Shown piece after piece: positions 8,334-16,693 of a stretch of DNA of 64,000 bases. Positions within the stretch are counted from its first letter, which is position 1. Every line of letters starts with the position of its first letter. Source of the DNA: Streptomyces sp. CBMA29 (GTDB lineage Bacteria > Actinomycetota > Actinomycetes > Streptomycetales > Streptomycetaceae). Position numbers and translations under genes: made by a program. Location of the stretch: positions 1 to 64,000 of the forward strand of contig NZ_MECL01000179.1 of the NCBI RefSeq assembly GCF_014596445.1. The letters are read 5' to 3'. The notes under the pieces are model-generated. The model worked only from the letters and a program-made list of their open reading frames with translations, had not been told where the DNA came from and did not search any database.

Positions 8334-9764
8334 GTGTCCTCGCCGCCGCGTTCTCCCGTTCCCCTCGACGTCCCCGTCCCCGGCCCCGGTCCTGACGCCG
8401 CAGCGGGGACGGATGCGGCCGGCGGTCGCCGCACCGACCTGACCGCGGCCGGAATCGGCGTGCTGTTCTTCGCCGCGGTCGCCGTCATCGGCGTCCTCGT
8501 CGACCGCCGCACGCACTCCGTCCTCGTCCCGTGGCCGCCGCTGATGGCCCAGTGGAGTCCGCACGTCGGTCCCGGAACTCCGGCCGCTGTGGCCGTCGCC
8601 GCGCTCGTCGTCGCGTACGGGCCCGTCGTGGCCGGCCGGCTGCCATGGAAAGCGCTGCTCTGGTCGGCCTGGGCGGCAGCCATGGCCTGGACCTGGTCGC
8701 TCGCCCTGGTGGACGGCTGGCGCGTCGGTATCGCGAACCGCCTGTCCACGCCGAGCGAGTACGTCAGGGGTGTCGGCCACTTCGACGACGTCGGCGCCGC
8801 GCTGCGGGACTTCACCCACCACATTCTCGCCGACTCGCCCGCTCCCTGGGAGACCCACGTCATCGGCCACCCGCCCGGAGCCGTCCTGACGTTCGTCGGG
8901 CTCGACCGGATCGGTCTCGGCGGCGGTGCCTGGGCGGGCGTCTTCTGCATCACCGTGGGCAGTTCCTTCGCAGCCGCCGCCCTGCTGACCCTGGGCATCC
9001 TGGGCGGCGAGCGGACGGCACGGGCGGCGGCGCCCTTCCTGGTCCTGGCGCCCGGCGCGGTCTGGGTGGGCGTGTCGGCCGACGGCTATTTCGCCGCGGT
9101 CACCGCGTGGGCGATCGCGCTGCTGGCCGTCGCCGCCACCCGAACGTCCGCCGTACGGGGGGCGGTCGCCGGTCTGGCCAGCGGCCTGTTGTTCGGCGCG
9201 GCGGTCTACCTCTCCTACGGTCTCGTCCTCATGGCGCTCCCGGCCGCCCTCGTCCTCATCTGCACCCGGAAGGTCCGCCCGCTGCCGTACGCGCTGCTCG
9301 GATTCACGATCGTCGTGACCGCCTTCACCGTGGCCGGCTTCAACTGGTGGGAGGGGTACGGCCTGCTCAAGATCCGCTACTTCCAGGGGTACGGCGGCGT
9401 GCGCCCCTACGCCTACTGGCTGTGGGGAGATCTCGCCGCCGCCCTGGCCGCCGCCGGCCTCGCCGCTCTCGCGGGTATGCGCCGCGTCCTCGTGGGCGTC
9501 CCGGGATCGCTGCGTTCGCTGCCGCACGGCACCCCGCCGACGTCAGCGGCGACCGTACTGCTCCCCTGCGCCTTCCTGCTCGCCATGGTCGCCGCCGACC
9601 TGTCGGGCATGAGCAAAGCGGAGACCGAACGCATCTGGCTCCCCTTCGTGCTCTGGCTCCCGGCGGCGGCGGGCCTGCTGCCCCCACGCGACCACCGCGG
9701 CTGGCTCATCGCCCAGGCCGCCGCCGCCCTCCTCGTCAACCACCTGCTGCTGACCCTGTGGTGA
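8334..9764 (+). CDS. Polytopic membrane protein, GT-C mannosyltransferase-like
   Basis: 476 residues, GTG start, about 11 to 12 hydrophobic helices. The first large extracytoplasmic loop carries acidic residues (GHFDDVG) and the later HPPGAVL motif, reminiscent of the DD/DE motif and HPP loop of GT-C polyprenyl-phosphate-sugar-dependent transferases. Combined with the divergent GT2 (a likely polyprenyl-P-sugar synthase) this suggests transfer of the lipid-linked sugar to an acceptor on the outer face. The transferase assignment is inference; the membrane topology is clear. Confidence 0.7.
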   Translation: MSSPPRSPVPLDVPVPGPGPDAAAGTDAAGGRRTDLTAAGIGVLFFAAVAVIGVLVDRRTHSVLVPWPPLMAQWSPHVGPGTPAAVAVAALVVAYGPVVAGRLPWKALLWSAWAAAMAWTWSLALVDGWRVGIANRLSTPSEYVRGVGHFDDVGAALRDFTHHILADSPAPWETHVIGHPPGAVLTFVGLDRIGLGGGAWAGVFCITVGSSFAAAALLTLGILGGERTARAAAPFLVLAPGAVWVGVSADGYFAAVTAWAIALLAVAATRTSAVRGAVAGLASGLLFGAAVYLSYGLVLMALPAALVLICTRKVRPLPYALLGFTIVVTAFTVAGFNWWEGYGLLKIRYFQGYGGVRPYAYWLWGDLAAALAAAGLAALAGMRRVLVGVPGSLRSLPHGTPPTSAATVLLPCAFLLAMVAADLSGMSKAETERIWLPFVLWLPAAAGLLPPRDHRGWLIAQAAAALLVNHLLLTLW

Positions 9765-9892
9765 CCGCGGCGGCGGCGCCGCGGACCGCACCGCATCCGT
9801 GTCACCGCCGCTCCTCGACGGGCCGGGCGGGACCGTACGTCCCATACTCGCTCATGTGGCAGGCTCGAAGCACCAGGAGTATGGTCACTTGT

Positions 9893-10162
9893 ATGGCGAG
9901 TAAGAAGGTGACGGTGACGATTCCCGAGGATCTCCTCGACGAGATCCGTGCGGAGGCGGCCGAGCGCGGCCTGTCGGCGTACGTTGCCGAAGCGCTGCGG
10001 GCCAAGCGCGATCGGGACCGGCTGGTGGAACTCGTCGACTGGCTGGAGGAAGAGCACGGTCCGGTCACCGAGGATGAACACTCGGCGGCACTCGACGAGT
10101 TGAACCGTCTCGACGCCGAGCACGCACACCGTCGGCCGGGCAGCTCCGGAGAGGCCGCGTGA
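9893..10162 (+). CDS. Ribbon-helix-helix antitoxin
   Basis: 89 residues. The N-terminus KKVTVTIPEDLLDEIRAEA followed by GLSAYVAEALR is a ribbon-helix-helix (CopG/MetJ-type) DNA-binding fold, and the acidic C-terminus is suited to binding a toxin. ATG 9893 is preferred. An in-frame ATG at 9881 sits only one base after AGGAG and is too close to it. Its stop overlaps the GTG start of the PIN gene. By analogy it represses its own promoter and neutralises the PIN RNase. Confidence 0.85.
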   Translation: MASKKVTVTIPEDLLDEIRAEAAERGLSAYVAEALRAKRDRDRLVELVDWLEEEHGPVTEDEHSAALDELNRLDAEHAHRRPGSSGEAA

Positions 10163-10581
10163 AGAAGCGCGGCAGCGATCACGAGTCCCCGCTCCGGGTC
10201 TTCGTCCTCGACTGCGAGGCCCTGTCCCTCGCCGTGCGGGGCGACCGGAAGATGCTCGCTTGGCTCGACCTCGCCGCCCGGGGCGAGGCTGACGTGGTGA
10301 CGTCCCCGATGACGCTGGTCGAGGCGTACGACGGCAGGACCACAGAACAGCGGTGGGACTGGGTGCTCTCCCGGCTCAAGGTCGCCGACGTAGGAAAGGA
10401 AGAGGCGCGCCAGGCCCGCCGCCTTCTGGCCGGTGCCAAGCTCCATGGCCACAAGTACGCGATCGACGCGGTGCTCGCCGTCATCGCGCGACAGCAGAAA
10501 GGCCAGGTCACCGTCTTCACCTCGGACGTCGACGACCTGGAGAAACTGGTCCCGGACACGATCGTCATCAAGCAGGTGTGA
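10159..10581 (+). CDS. PIN-domain toxin-like ribonuclease (VapC-type)
   Basis: 140 residues, GTG start overlapping the antitoxin stop (GTGA). The PIN fold is shown by the four expected acidic residues: D18 (VFVLDCEAL), E55 (TLVEAYDG), D103 (YAIDAVLA) and D123 (VFTSDVDDL). PIN toxins cut RNA with Mg2+. VapC-type partners with ribbon-helix-helix antitoxins usually cut tRNA or rRNA; the target here cannot be told. Confidence 0.87.
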   Translation: MKKRGSDHESPLRVFVLDCEALSLAVRGDRKMLAWLDLAARGEADVVTSPMTLVEAYDGRTTEQRWDWVLSRLKVADVGKEEARQARRLLAGAKLHGHKYAIDAVLAVIARQQKGQVTVFTSDVDDLEKLVPDTIVIKQV

Positions 10582-10651
10582 CCCGCCCGGCGGCGTCCGT
10601 GGCTTGCGGGGTTCGCTGGAGATTCGTGTTCTCGGTGGTGCCGTGTCCGGT

Positions 10652-10685
10652 GGGGAGTCGAACCCCCGCGTTGCTCTTCACGCGC
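10652..10685 (-). other. tRNA-like fragment (T-arm plus D-arm-like bases), not an intact tRNA
   Basis: On the minus strand GGGGGTTCGACTCCCC matches a tRNA T-arm (stem, TTCGA loop, stem). Immediately before it lies GAAGAGCAACGC, which resembles D-arm sequence. No anticodon arm fits between the two and no closed acceptor stem with CCA was found. It lies in the 176-base gap between the PIN toxin and RidA genes and could be a decayed tRNA or an old integration scar. Confidence 0.35.
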
Positions 10686-10757
10686 CAGATGTGGGCCGGA
10701 AAACCGCCGGCCCTCGGTGTGTGCACGCCTCCGAAACCGCTACCTGCGCGGGCGGGG

Positions 10758-11138
10758 TCAGGTCGGGAGCAGGGCGACCACGTCGATTTCTACGAGGATG
10801 TTCATGAGGTCGGAGCCGACGGTGGTGCGGACGGGGTAGGGGGCGGTGAAGAAGGGGCGGTAGGCGGCGTCGAATTCGGCGAAGTCGCGGTGGAGGTGCT
10901 GGAGGTGGACCGTGACCTTGACGACGTCGTCGAGGGTGAGGCCGCGCTCGGCGAGGACGGCGGTGAGGTTGCGGAGGACCTGGCGGGTCTGGTCGCCGAC
11001 GAGTTCGGGGACCTCGCCGGTGAGGGGGTCCTTGGGGCCGAAACCGGCGGTGTACAGGAAGCCGCCGGCGACGACGCCCTGGCTGTAGGCGCCGGCGGGC
11101 TCGGGCGCGTGGGTGGTGTGTACCGCTTCCTTGGTCAT
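10758..11138 (-). CDS. RidA family (YjgF/UK114) imine deaminase-like protein
   Basis: 126 residues, full family length. Signatures: AGAYSQGVVAGGFLYTAG near the N-terminus, LRNLTAVLAERGLTLDDVVK, and the C-terminal VRTTVGSDLMNILVEIDVVA, which holds the substrate-binding Arg. RidA proteins hydrolyse reactive enamines/imines. It overlaps the enolase-superfamily gene by four bases (11135-11138) and presumably handles a nitrogen-containing intermediate or by-product of that pathway. Confidence 0.92.
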   Translation of the reverse strand: MTKEAVHTTHAPEPAGAYSQGVVAGGFLYTAGFGPKDPLTGEVPELVGDQTRQVLRNLTAVLAERGLTLDDVVKVTVHLQHLHRDFAEFDAAYRPFFTAPYPVRTTVGSDLMNILVEIDVVALLPT

Positions 11139-12262
11139 CCGGTCAGATCCCCGTCCCGCTCGTTGGCCTCGGCGAAGTGCCGCAGCTTGTCCTCGTCCAC
11201 GCTGACTCCCAGGCCGGGCCCTGTGGGTACACGCAGACGGCCGTCCGCGAGGTGCAGCGGCTCGATGATGTCATCGGCGTGCAGGTAGTACATGCTGTCG
11301 ATCGCGCGGGAGAGCACGGGGGTGCTGGAGACGACCGCGAGGTGCGCGGCCGTGGCGATGCCCAGCTCACCGCCGCTGTGCAGGTTCATGCCGAGCCCGA
11401 ACGTCTCGCAGTGGGCGGCGAGCGCCTTGGTGGCGGCGATACCGCCCCACTTGTAGACGTCGCCGTGGATGACGTCGACCGCGTTGAGCCGCATCGCGGG
11501 GGCGAAGTCCTCGAACCGTACGACGCACATGTTGGTACACAGCGGTATCCGGACCTTCGCCTTCACCTGGCTCATGCCCTCGATGCCGACGCAGGGGTCC
11601 TCCAGGTATTCGAGGTCCAGCTCCTCAAGGGCGATCCCGGCGCGTACCGAGTCCGGTACGGACCAGGCCGCGTTCGGGTCCACCCGCAGATTGACGCCGG
11701 GCAGGGCGGTGCGCAGCGCCCGCAGGATGGCCACGTCGCCCGTGACATCGGTGGTGCCCTTGAGCTTGACGGCGCTGAAGCCGCCCTCCTCGACCACCCG
11801 CGTCGCGTGTTCGGCGAGCTGCCCCGGCAGGGCGGCGGCGCTCGCGCCGGGCGCGTCGGCGCGGGTCACCAGTGCGGTGATCGGCACCTCGTCGCGTACG
11901 GGACCGCCCAGCAGGTCGGTGAGCGACTGGCCGGTGGCCTGGCCCATGGCGTCCCAGCAGGCCACGTCGAGGGCGGCGATCGCCGCGTATCCGAGGTAGC
12001 CGTGGAAGAAGGGCACCATGTGCTGCTTGCGGTGGAAGCTCTCCAGGGCGAACGGGCTGGTGCCGATCAGATCGTCGGCCATCGCCCGGACGATCGCCGC
12101 GACGGGCCGGCCCCACATCGTCTCGCCCCAGCCCTCGACACCGTCGTCGGTGCGGATGCGCACGACCGTCCTGGTCTCCCCGGTCTTGGTCTCGAAAGAG
12201 CTGGTGAACGGGTTGAGCAGGGGCAGATTGACCACCCATACGTCGACGTCAGTGATCTTCAT
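11135..12262 (-). CDS. Enolase-superfamily dehydratase, glucarate-dehydratase-like
   Basis: 375 residues from ATG 12262, preceded by GAGGAGAAGA. Features of the glucarate dehydratase branch: catalytic Lys in AVKLKG, metal ligands Asp (RVDPNAAW), Glu (EYLEDPC) and an Asn in CTNM at the third-ligand position. The Asp-His pair is in HGDVYKWGG and H295 of NLHSGGE. The C-terminus AIDSMYYLHADDIIEPL followed by GPGLGVSVD also resembles GlucD. Such enzymes take the alpha-proton of an acid sugar and lose water. The true substrate may differ, since the neighbours are an amidohydrolase and a peptide-type importer. Its start lies 14 bases inside the creatininase gene. Confidence 0.85.
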   Translation of the reverse strand: MKITDVDVWVVNLPLLNPFTSSFETKTGETRTVVRIRTDDGVEGWGETMWGRPVAAIVRAMADDLIGTSPFALESFHRKQHMVPFFHGYLGYAAIAALDVACWDAMGQATGQSLTDLLGGPVRDEVPITALVTRADAPGASAAALPGQLAEHATRVVEEGGFSAVKLKGTTDVTGDVAILRALRTALPGVNLRVDPNAAWSVPDSVRAGIALEELDLEYLEDPCVGIEGMSQVKAKVRIPLCTNMCVVRFEDFAPAMRLNAVDVIHGDVYKWGGIAATKALAAHCETFGLGMNLHSGGELGIATAAHLAVVSSTPVLSRAIDSMYYLHADDIIEPLHLADGRLRVPTGPGLGVSVDEDKLRHFAEANERDGDLTG

Positions 12263-13088
12263 TCTTCTCCTCAGCTCGGATGGTGGCCGCGTCGGCCGCA
12301 GGGGCAGTGGCCGCATCGGCCGCACGCACGGTCGCCTCGTCAAACGCCCTGATCGCCCGCGCGAGCCCCCGCGCCCGGTCCGCCAGCAGCCGGCGCCCGG
12401 CCCCCGCGTCCGCTCCGGAGGCGTCGTCGGTCGAACCGCCGACCCGCGCCCACTCGCCGTGGCGCTCCACGGTCAGGCCCGGATACGGCGGGTTGTCGAA
12501 GAGCGGCGGCGGCTCGACCGGGGCGCGGGCGGCGACCGGGGTACGGACGAGTTCCGGGTGGGCGGCGAGCATCAGGGAGGTCTCGAACCAGCCCGCGTGC
12601 CCCGGGGTCACCTCGGGCCTGCCCCCGTCGGGCTCGCCGTCACCGGCCGTGACCGTCCAGTACGAGCAGGCGGCCACGGTGACGTCGGCGCGCAGCGCGA
12701 AGCGCTTCACGGCCAGCCGCATGATCTCGTCGTTGCCGCCGTGCCCGTTGACGACCATGATCCGCCGGTAACCGCTGGTCACCAGGGAGTCCAGTACGTC
12801 GTCGAGTACGGCGCCGAGCGTGGCGGCGGACAGCGAGACGGCGGCGGCGAACAGGTGGTGCGGGCTGTGGCCGAACGGGAGGGCGGGCAGCCGTACCAGT
12901 TCCGAGGGCGTCGGGTCCTGGTCGAGCAGCGCGGCGGCGGCGTCGAGGACGGCCTCGGCGAGGAGCGTGTCGGTGCCCATCGGCAGGTGGGCGGCGTGCT
13001 GCTCCTGCGATCCGATGGGCAGCAGGGCGATTCCGCTCGCCCCGGCACCGCGTACTTCGCGCCAGGTCAGCCGGGTCAGATCTCTCAC
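12249..13088 (-). CDS. Creatininase-family amidohydrolase
   Basis: 279 residues. Metal-site motifs of the creatininase/MftE/FAPy-hydrolase family: PIGSQEQHAAHLPMGTDT (Glu, His, Asp ligands), MVVNGHGGND, and HAGWFETSLML. The family hydrolyses cyclic or linear C-N amide bonds. The C-terminal 40 residues are Ala/Asp-rich and repetitive (RAADAAT, PAADAAT). It overlaps the enolase gene by 14 bases and so is translated with it; the pair probably opens or trims an amide-bearing acid sugar or lactam. Confidence 0.87.
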   Translation of the reverse strand: MRDLTRLTWREVRGAGASGIALLPIGSQEQHAAHLPMGTDTLLAEAVLDAAAALLDQDPTPSELVRLPALPFGHSPHHLFAAAVSLSAATLGAVLDDVLDSLVTSGYRRIMVVNGHGGNDEIMRLAVKRFALRADVTVAACSYWTVTAGDGEPDGGRPEVTPGHAGWFETSLMLAAHPELVRTPVAARAPVEPPPLFDNPPYPGLTVERHGEWARVGGSTDDASGADAGAGRRLLADRARGLARAIRAFDEATVRAADAATAPAADAATIRAEEKNEDH

Positions 13089-13129
13089 AGCGCTACCTCC
13101 CGGAAACCGTGTCGTGGCAGAGTCGGCGC

Positions 13130-14101
13130 ATGGTCCATGAAGGTTCTCCGTTGCGGCTGGTGCCCGAGCCCGCGCCGGGGACGGTCGCGCCCCGGCCGCC
13201 GCGGACGCTCGGAGCTGTCGAACTGGTGCCCGGACGGGTCCGGGCGGCGGTGCTGACGATGTCCGGCGCGGTGCTGCGCCGGGCCGAGGCGTCGTACGAC
13301 GCCGCCACCGCCCTGCCCGCCGACATCGACGCGGCGCTCGCGCTGGCCGCCGAGGTCTTCGCCGGGTACCACCCGGTCGGGGTCGGGGTGGCGGCGGCCG
13401 GGATCGTCGATCCCGGAGCCGGTCTGATCACCGAGGTCAACGACGTACCGGCGCTGCACGGCTATCCGGTGACCGCCCGGCTCGCGGCGCTGACCGGCGC
13501 CCCGGTACGGGTCGAGCACCGGGCCAGGCTCCAGGTGCTCGGCGACCGGTGGTTCGGCGCCGGGCGTGGCCGCCGTACGTTCGCGTCGGTGTCCACCGGT
13601 GAGGTGCTGGGCGTCGGCATCCTGTACGACGGCGGGGTGCTGGCCCCGGCCGGCGGGCGCAGCGGCGCCCATATGACCGTGTCGGCCAGCGGCGAGGCGT
13701 GCACCTGCGGCGGGCGCGGCTGCTGGAAGACGGTGGCCACCACCCGCTGGCTGCGCGAGCGCGCGCGGGCGGCCGGGCTCGGCGACGGCGCCACGCTCGC
13801 CGCGCTGGTGGAGCGCGACGACGAGGCGGCCCGCCGGACGGTCGAGGAGTACGCGGAGAACGTCGCCCTGGGGCTGGTCAACGTCCAGCATCTGTTCGCG
13901 CCGGGACTGTTCGTCCTGCACGGCGAGGCGCGCGAGGGCGGTGAGCGGTTCCGTACGCTGATCGAGGAACGGCTGCGCTCCGACGTCGCCGCGGCGGGAG
14001 CCTCCGCGGGAGCCGAGCTGCCGCAGGTGCTGGTGAGCGGCGCGGCCGTGGACGATGTGGCGCTGCTGGGCGGCGCGGGGCTGGTGCTCTCCCACCTCTA
14101 G
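13130..14101 (+). CDS. Degenerate ROK-family protein (pseudokinase or sensor)
   Basis: 323 residues from ATG 13130 (GTG 13109 is an alternative). The fold is ROK by the zinc motif CTCGGRGCW and the FGAGRG loop, but key kinase residues are gone. The usual DxGGTK phosphate loop reads ELVPGRV, and the ENDAN segment holding the catalytic Asp reads EHRAR. There is no N-terminal helix-turn-helix, so it is neither a normal sugar kinase nor a standard ROK repressor. It is divergent from the creatininase gene (20-41 bases apart, depending on start) and convergent with the ABC genes. Confidence 0.75.
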   Translation: MVHEGSPLRLVPEPAPGTVAPRPPRTLGAVELVPGRVRAAVLTMSGAVLRRAEASYDAATALPADIDAALALAAEVFAGYHPVGVGVAAAGIVDPGAGLITEVNDVPALHGYPVTARLAALTGAPVRVEHRARLQVLGDRWFGAGRGRRTFASVSTGEVLGVGILYDGGVLAPAGGRSGAHMTVSASGEACTCGGRGCWKTVATTRWLRERARAAGLGDGATLAALVERDDEAARRTVEEYAENVALGLVNVQHLFAPGLFVLHGEAREGGERFRTLIEERLRSDVAAAGASAGAELPQVLVSGAAVDDVALLGGAGLVLSHL

Positions 14102-14145
14102 CCGCGCACCGGTTTCTGCCGCTGCTCGCGTTTCCGGGCCCACCT

Positions 14146-14970
14146 CTAGACCGCCTCCGTACGGGGGCGGGACCGGGTACGGCGGGCGCGGCGCGGGTCG
14201 GGTACGGGCACGGCGTCCAGCAGCTGCCGGGTGTACGGGTGCTGCGGAGCGCCGAAGACGTCCGCGGCGGCGCCGACCTCCACCAGCTTGCCGTGCCGCA
14301 TGACGGCGACCCGGTCGGCCACCTGCCGGACGACGGCGAGATTGTGCGAGACGAAGACGTAGGTGAGGCCGAGGCGCTGTTGCAGCTCCGCCAGCAGGTC
14401 GAGCACCTGCGCCTGCACGGAGACGTCGAGCGCGCTGGTGGGCTCGTCGAGCACCACGAGCCTTGGTTCGAGGGCGAGCGCGCGGGCGATCGACACCCGC
14501 TGGCGCTGACCGCCGGAGAACTCGTGCGGGTAGCGGTCCTGGATCGTCGCGGGCAGGCCCACCGACTCCAGCAGCTCGCCGACGCGTTCGCGGCTACGGG
14601 CCCGGCCGCGTCGGCCGCGGGCGTCCGGATCGTGGGTGACCAGCGGTTCGGCGACGATGTCGGAGATCCGCATGCGCGGGTTCATGCTGGAGTACGGGTC
14701 CTGGAGGACGACCTGCATCTGGCGCCGTACGGACCGCAGTTGGGCCGGTGAGAGGGCGGCGAGATCCTGGCCGTCGAACCGGACACTCCCGGCGGTCGGC
14801 TCCATCAGCCGCAGCAGCAGCCGGGTCAGGGTGGTCTTGCCGCAGCCCGACTCGCCCACCAGGGCGAGGGTTTCGCCCTCGGTCACGGTCAAGGACACGT
14901 CGTCGACCGCCACATGGACCGGCCTGCTACCGAACTCCTTGCGCAGTCCGTCCAGTTCGAGCAGCGTCAT
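14146..14970 (-). CDS. Oligopeptide-type ABC transporter ATPase (DppF/OppF-like)
   Basis: 274 residues. Walker A GESGCGKT, Q-loop VVLQDPYSSMNPRM, signature FSGGQRQRV, Walker B LVVLDEPTSALD and switch His in FVSHNLAVV. The C-terminal HPYTRQLLDAVP is the extension typical of peptide/nickel/opine importer ATPases. It is the last gene of a five-gene importer operon; ATGA overlap with the previous ATPase at 14967-14970. Confidence 0.93.
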   Translation of the reverse strand: MTLLELDGLRKEFGSRPVHVAVDDVSLTVTEGETLALVGESGCGKTTLTRLLLRLMEPTAGSVRFDGQDLAALSPAQLRSVRRQMQVVLQDPYSSMNPRMRISDIVAEPLVTHDPDARGRRGRARSRERVGELLESVGLPATIQDRYPHEFSGGQRQRVSIARALALEPRLVVLDEPTSALDVSVQAQVLDLLAELQQRLGLTYVFVSHNLAVVRQVADRVAVMRHGKLVEVGAAADVFGAPQHPYTRQLLDAVPVPDPRRARRTRSRPRTEAV

Positions 14971-15788
14971 GCCGACTCCAATCGTGGGGTGGCGTCCAGC
15001 AGCCGCCGTGTGTAGTCCTCGGCGGGGTGGTCGAAGACGTCCATGACGTCCCCGCTCTCCACGACCCGGCCCGCGTTCATGACCACGACCCGGTCGGCCG
15101 TCTCCGCGACGACTCCGAGGTCGTGGGTGATCAGCACGACGGCCATGCCGTGCTGTTCCTGGAGTGCGACGAGCAGGTCGAGGATCTGCCGCTGCACGGT
15201 GACGTCGAGCGCGGTGGTCGGCTCGTCGGCGATGAGCACGCGCGGCCGTCCCACCAGGGCCGTCGCGATCATCACGCGCTGGCGCAGGCCGCCGGACATC
15301 TCGTGCGGATACTGCCGGTAGCGCCGCTCGGGGTCGGGGATGCCGACCTCGTCCAGCGCGGCGACGGCCGCGTCCTTGGCCTCGGCGCGGGAGACGCCCC
15401 TGTGGTGCCTGAGCACCTCGGCGACCTGGGCGCCGACCCGCTGGAGCGGGTCGAGGCTGGTCATCGGGTCCTGGAAGATCATGGCGATGTCATGGCCGCG
15501 GACCGCGCGGAGTTCCTTCTCGCTCACGGCGAGCAGGTCGCGTCCCGCGAAGCGGATCTCACCGCCCGCGTACACGCACGGCGGCTCGGGGTTGAGGCGC
15601 AGCACCGACAGCGCGGTGGCCGTCTTGCCGCTGCCCGACTCCCCCACCACGGCGAGGGTTTCGCCCGCGCCGACCTGGAGGCTGACGCCCTGGACGGCGT
15701 GCACGGTGGAGCTGTCGAGCCTGAAGTCGACGCTCAGGCCGTCGATTTCGAGCACGGGCTCGGGTGGCGTCGTACGGTCGGTTGTCAT
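14967..15788 (-). CDS. Oligopeptide-type ABC transporter ATPase (DppD/OppD-like)
   Basis: 273 residues from ATG 15788. Walker [10 protein letters not shown]-loop [16 protein letters not shown], signature MSGGLRQRV, Walker [13 protein letters not shown], switch His in LITHDLGVV, and C-terminal [13 protein letters not shown]. It pairs with the DppF-like ATPase to drive the two permeases. Overlaps both neighbours by ATGA, so all transporter subunits are translationally coupled. Confidence 0.93.
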   Translation of the reverse strand: MTTDRTTPPEPVLEIDGLSVDFRLDSSTVHAVQGVSLQVGAGETLAVVGESGSGKTATALSVLRLNPEPPCVYAGGEIRFAGRDLLAVSEKELRAVRGHDIAMIFQDPMTSLDPLQRVGAQVAEVLRHHRGVSRAEAKDAAVAALDEVGIPDPERRYRQYPHEMSGGLRQRVMIATALVGRPRVLIADEPTTALDVTVQRQILDLLVALQEQHGMAVVLITHDLGVVAETADRVVVMNAGRVVESGDVMDVFDHPAEDYTRRLLDATPRLESA

Positions 15789-16693
15789 CGGCGGTACGCC
15801 TTCGGGTCCGCGACGTCGCGCAGGGCGTCGCCGGTGATGTTGACAGAGAGCGAGGTGACCATCAGGGCGATGCCCGGGAACACCGCGACCCACCAGGAGG
15901 TGCCGAGGTAGAGCTGGCCGTCGGCGAGCATCGAGCCCCAGGTGACGGTCTCCTTGGGCACGCCGAGTCCGAGATAGCTCAGCGACGCCTCGGCGACGAT
16001 GGCCGCCGCGATGTGCAGCGTGCCGATGGTGGCCAGCGGCGCCATCACGTTGGGCAGCAGGTGGCGGCGCATGATGGCGCCGTCGGTGACACCGATCGCG
16101 CGGGCCTCGGTGATGAAGTCGCGCGAGCGCAGCGACATCACCTCGGAGCGCACGACGCGGGCGTACGAGACCCAGCCGGTGAAGCCGAGCACGAGGATCA
16201 CGTACCAGAGCCCGGAGCCGAGGAAACCGACGACGGCCAGGGCCAGCAGGATGGAGGGGAAGGCCAGTTGGACGTCGGCGAGCCGCATGAGCACCCGGTC
16301 GAGCCAGCCGCCGAAGTAGCCGGAGGCGAGTCCTACGGCGGTGCCGATCACTCCGGCGAGCAGCGCCGCGCCCGCGCCGACCAGCAGCGAGATCCGGGTG
16401 CCGTAGATGACGCGGGAGAGCATGTCGCGGCCGAGCTGGTCGGTGCCGAGTAGATGGGCGCCGCTGCCTCCGGACTGCCAGGCGGGCGGCTTCAGCCGGA
16501 GCAGCAGGTCCTGGGCGTTGGGGTCGTGCGGGGCGATCAGCGGCGCGAAGACCGCGAAGACCAGCATGACGGTGAGTACGGCGAGCGCGACGACGGCGAG
16601 CTTGTTGCGCAGCAGGGTCCGCAGGGCGGCGGCGCGCGGGCCGGGCCCCGCCGTCGTCGCCGGTGCGGCGACGGCCGGTGATGTGACGGTCAT
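15785..16693 (-). CDS. Oligopeptide-type ABC permease (DppC-like)
   Basis: 302 residues from ATG 16693. N-terminal helix after RNKLAVVALAVL, then HLLGTDQLGRDMLSRVIYG, the DppC/OppC opening, and the EAA-type coupling loop ARAIGVTDGAIMRRHLLPN. Six membrane segments. Forms a heterodimer with the DppB-like permease encoded just upstream (ATGA overlap at 16690-16693). Confidence 0.93.
   Translation of the reverse strand: MTVTSPAVAAPATTAGPGPRAAALRTLLRNKLAVVALAVLTVMLVFAVFAPLIAPHDPNAQDLLLRLKPPAWQSGGSGAHLLGTDQLGRDMLSRVIYGTRISLLVGAGAALLAGVIGTAVGLASGYFGGWLDRVLMRLADVQLAFPSILLALAVVGFLGSGLWYVILVLGFTGWVSYARVVRSEVMSLRSRDFITEARAIGVTDGAIMRRHLLPNVMAPLATIGTLHIAAAIVAEASLSYLGLGVPKETVTWGSMLADGQLYLGTSWWVAVFPGIALMVTSLSVNITGDALRDVADPKAYRR

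Noticed and set aside
8531-10162. A single long protein reading through the GT-C-like gene into the antitoxin
   Set aside because: The first 440 codons are an out-of-frame shadow of the membrane protein; only the last 89 form a real gene with its own start.
10640-10760. An intact tRNA gene on the minus strand
   Set aside because: Only a T-arm and D-arm-like bases are present; no anticodon arm or acceptor stem can be folded.
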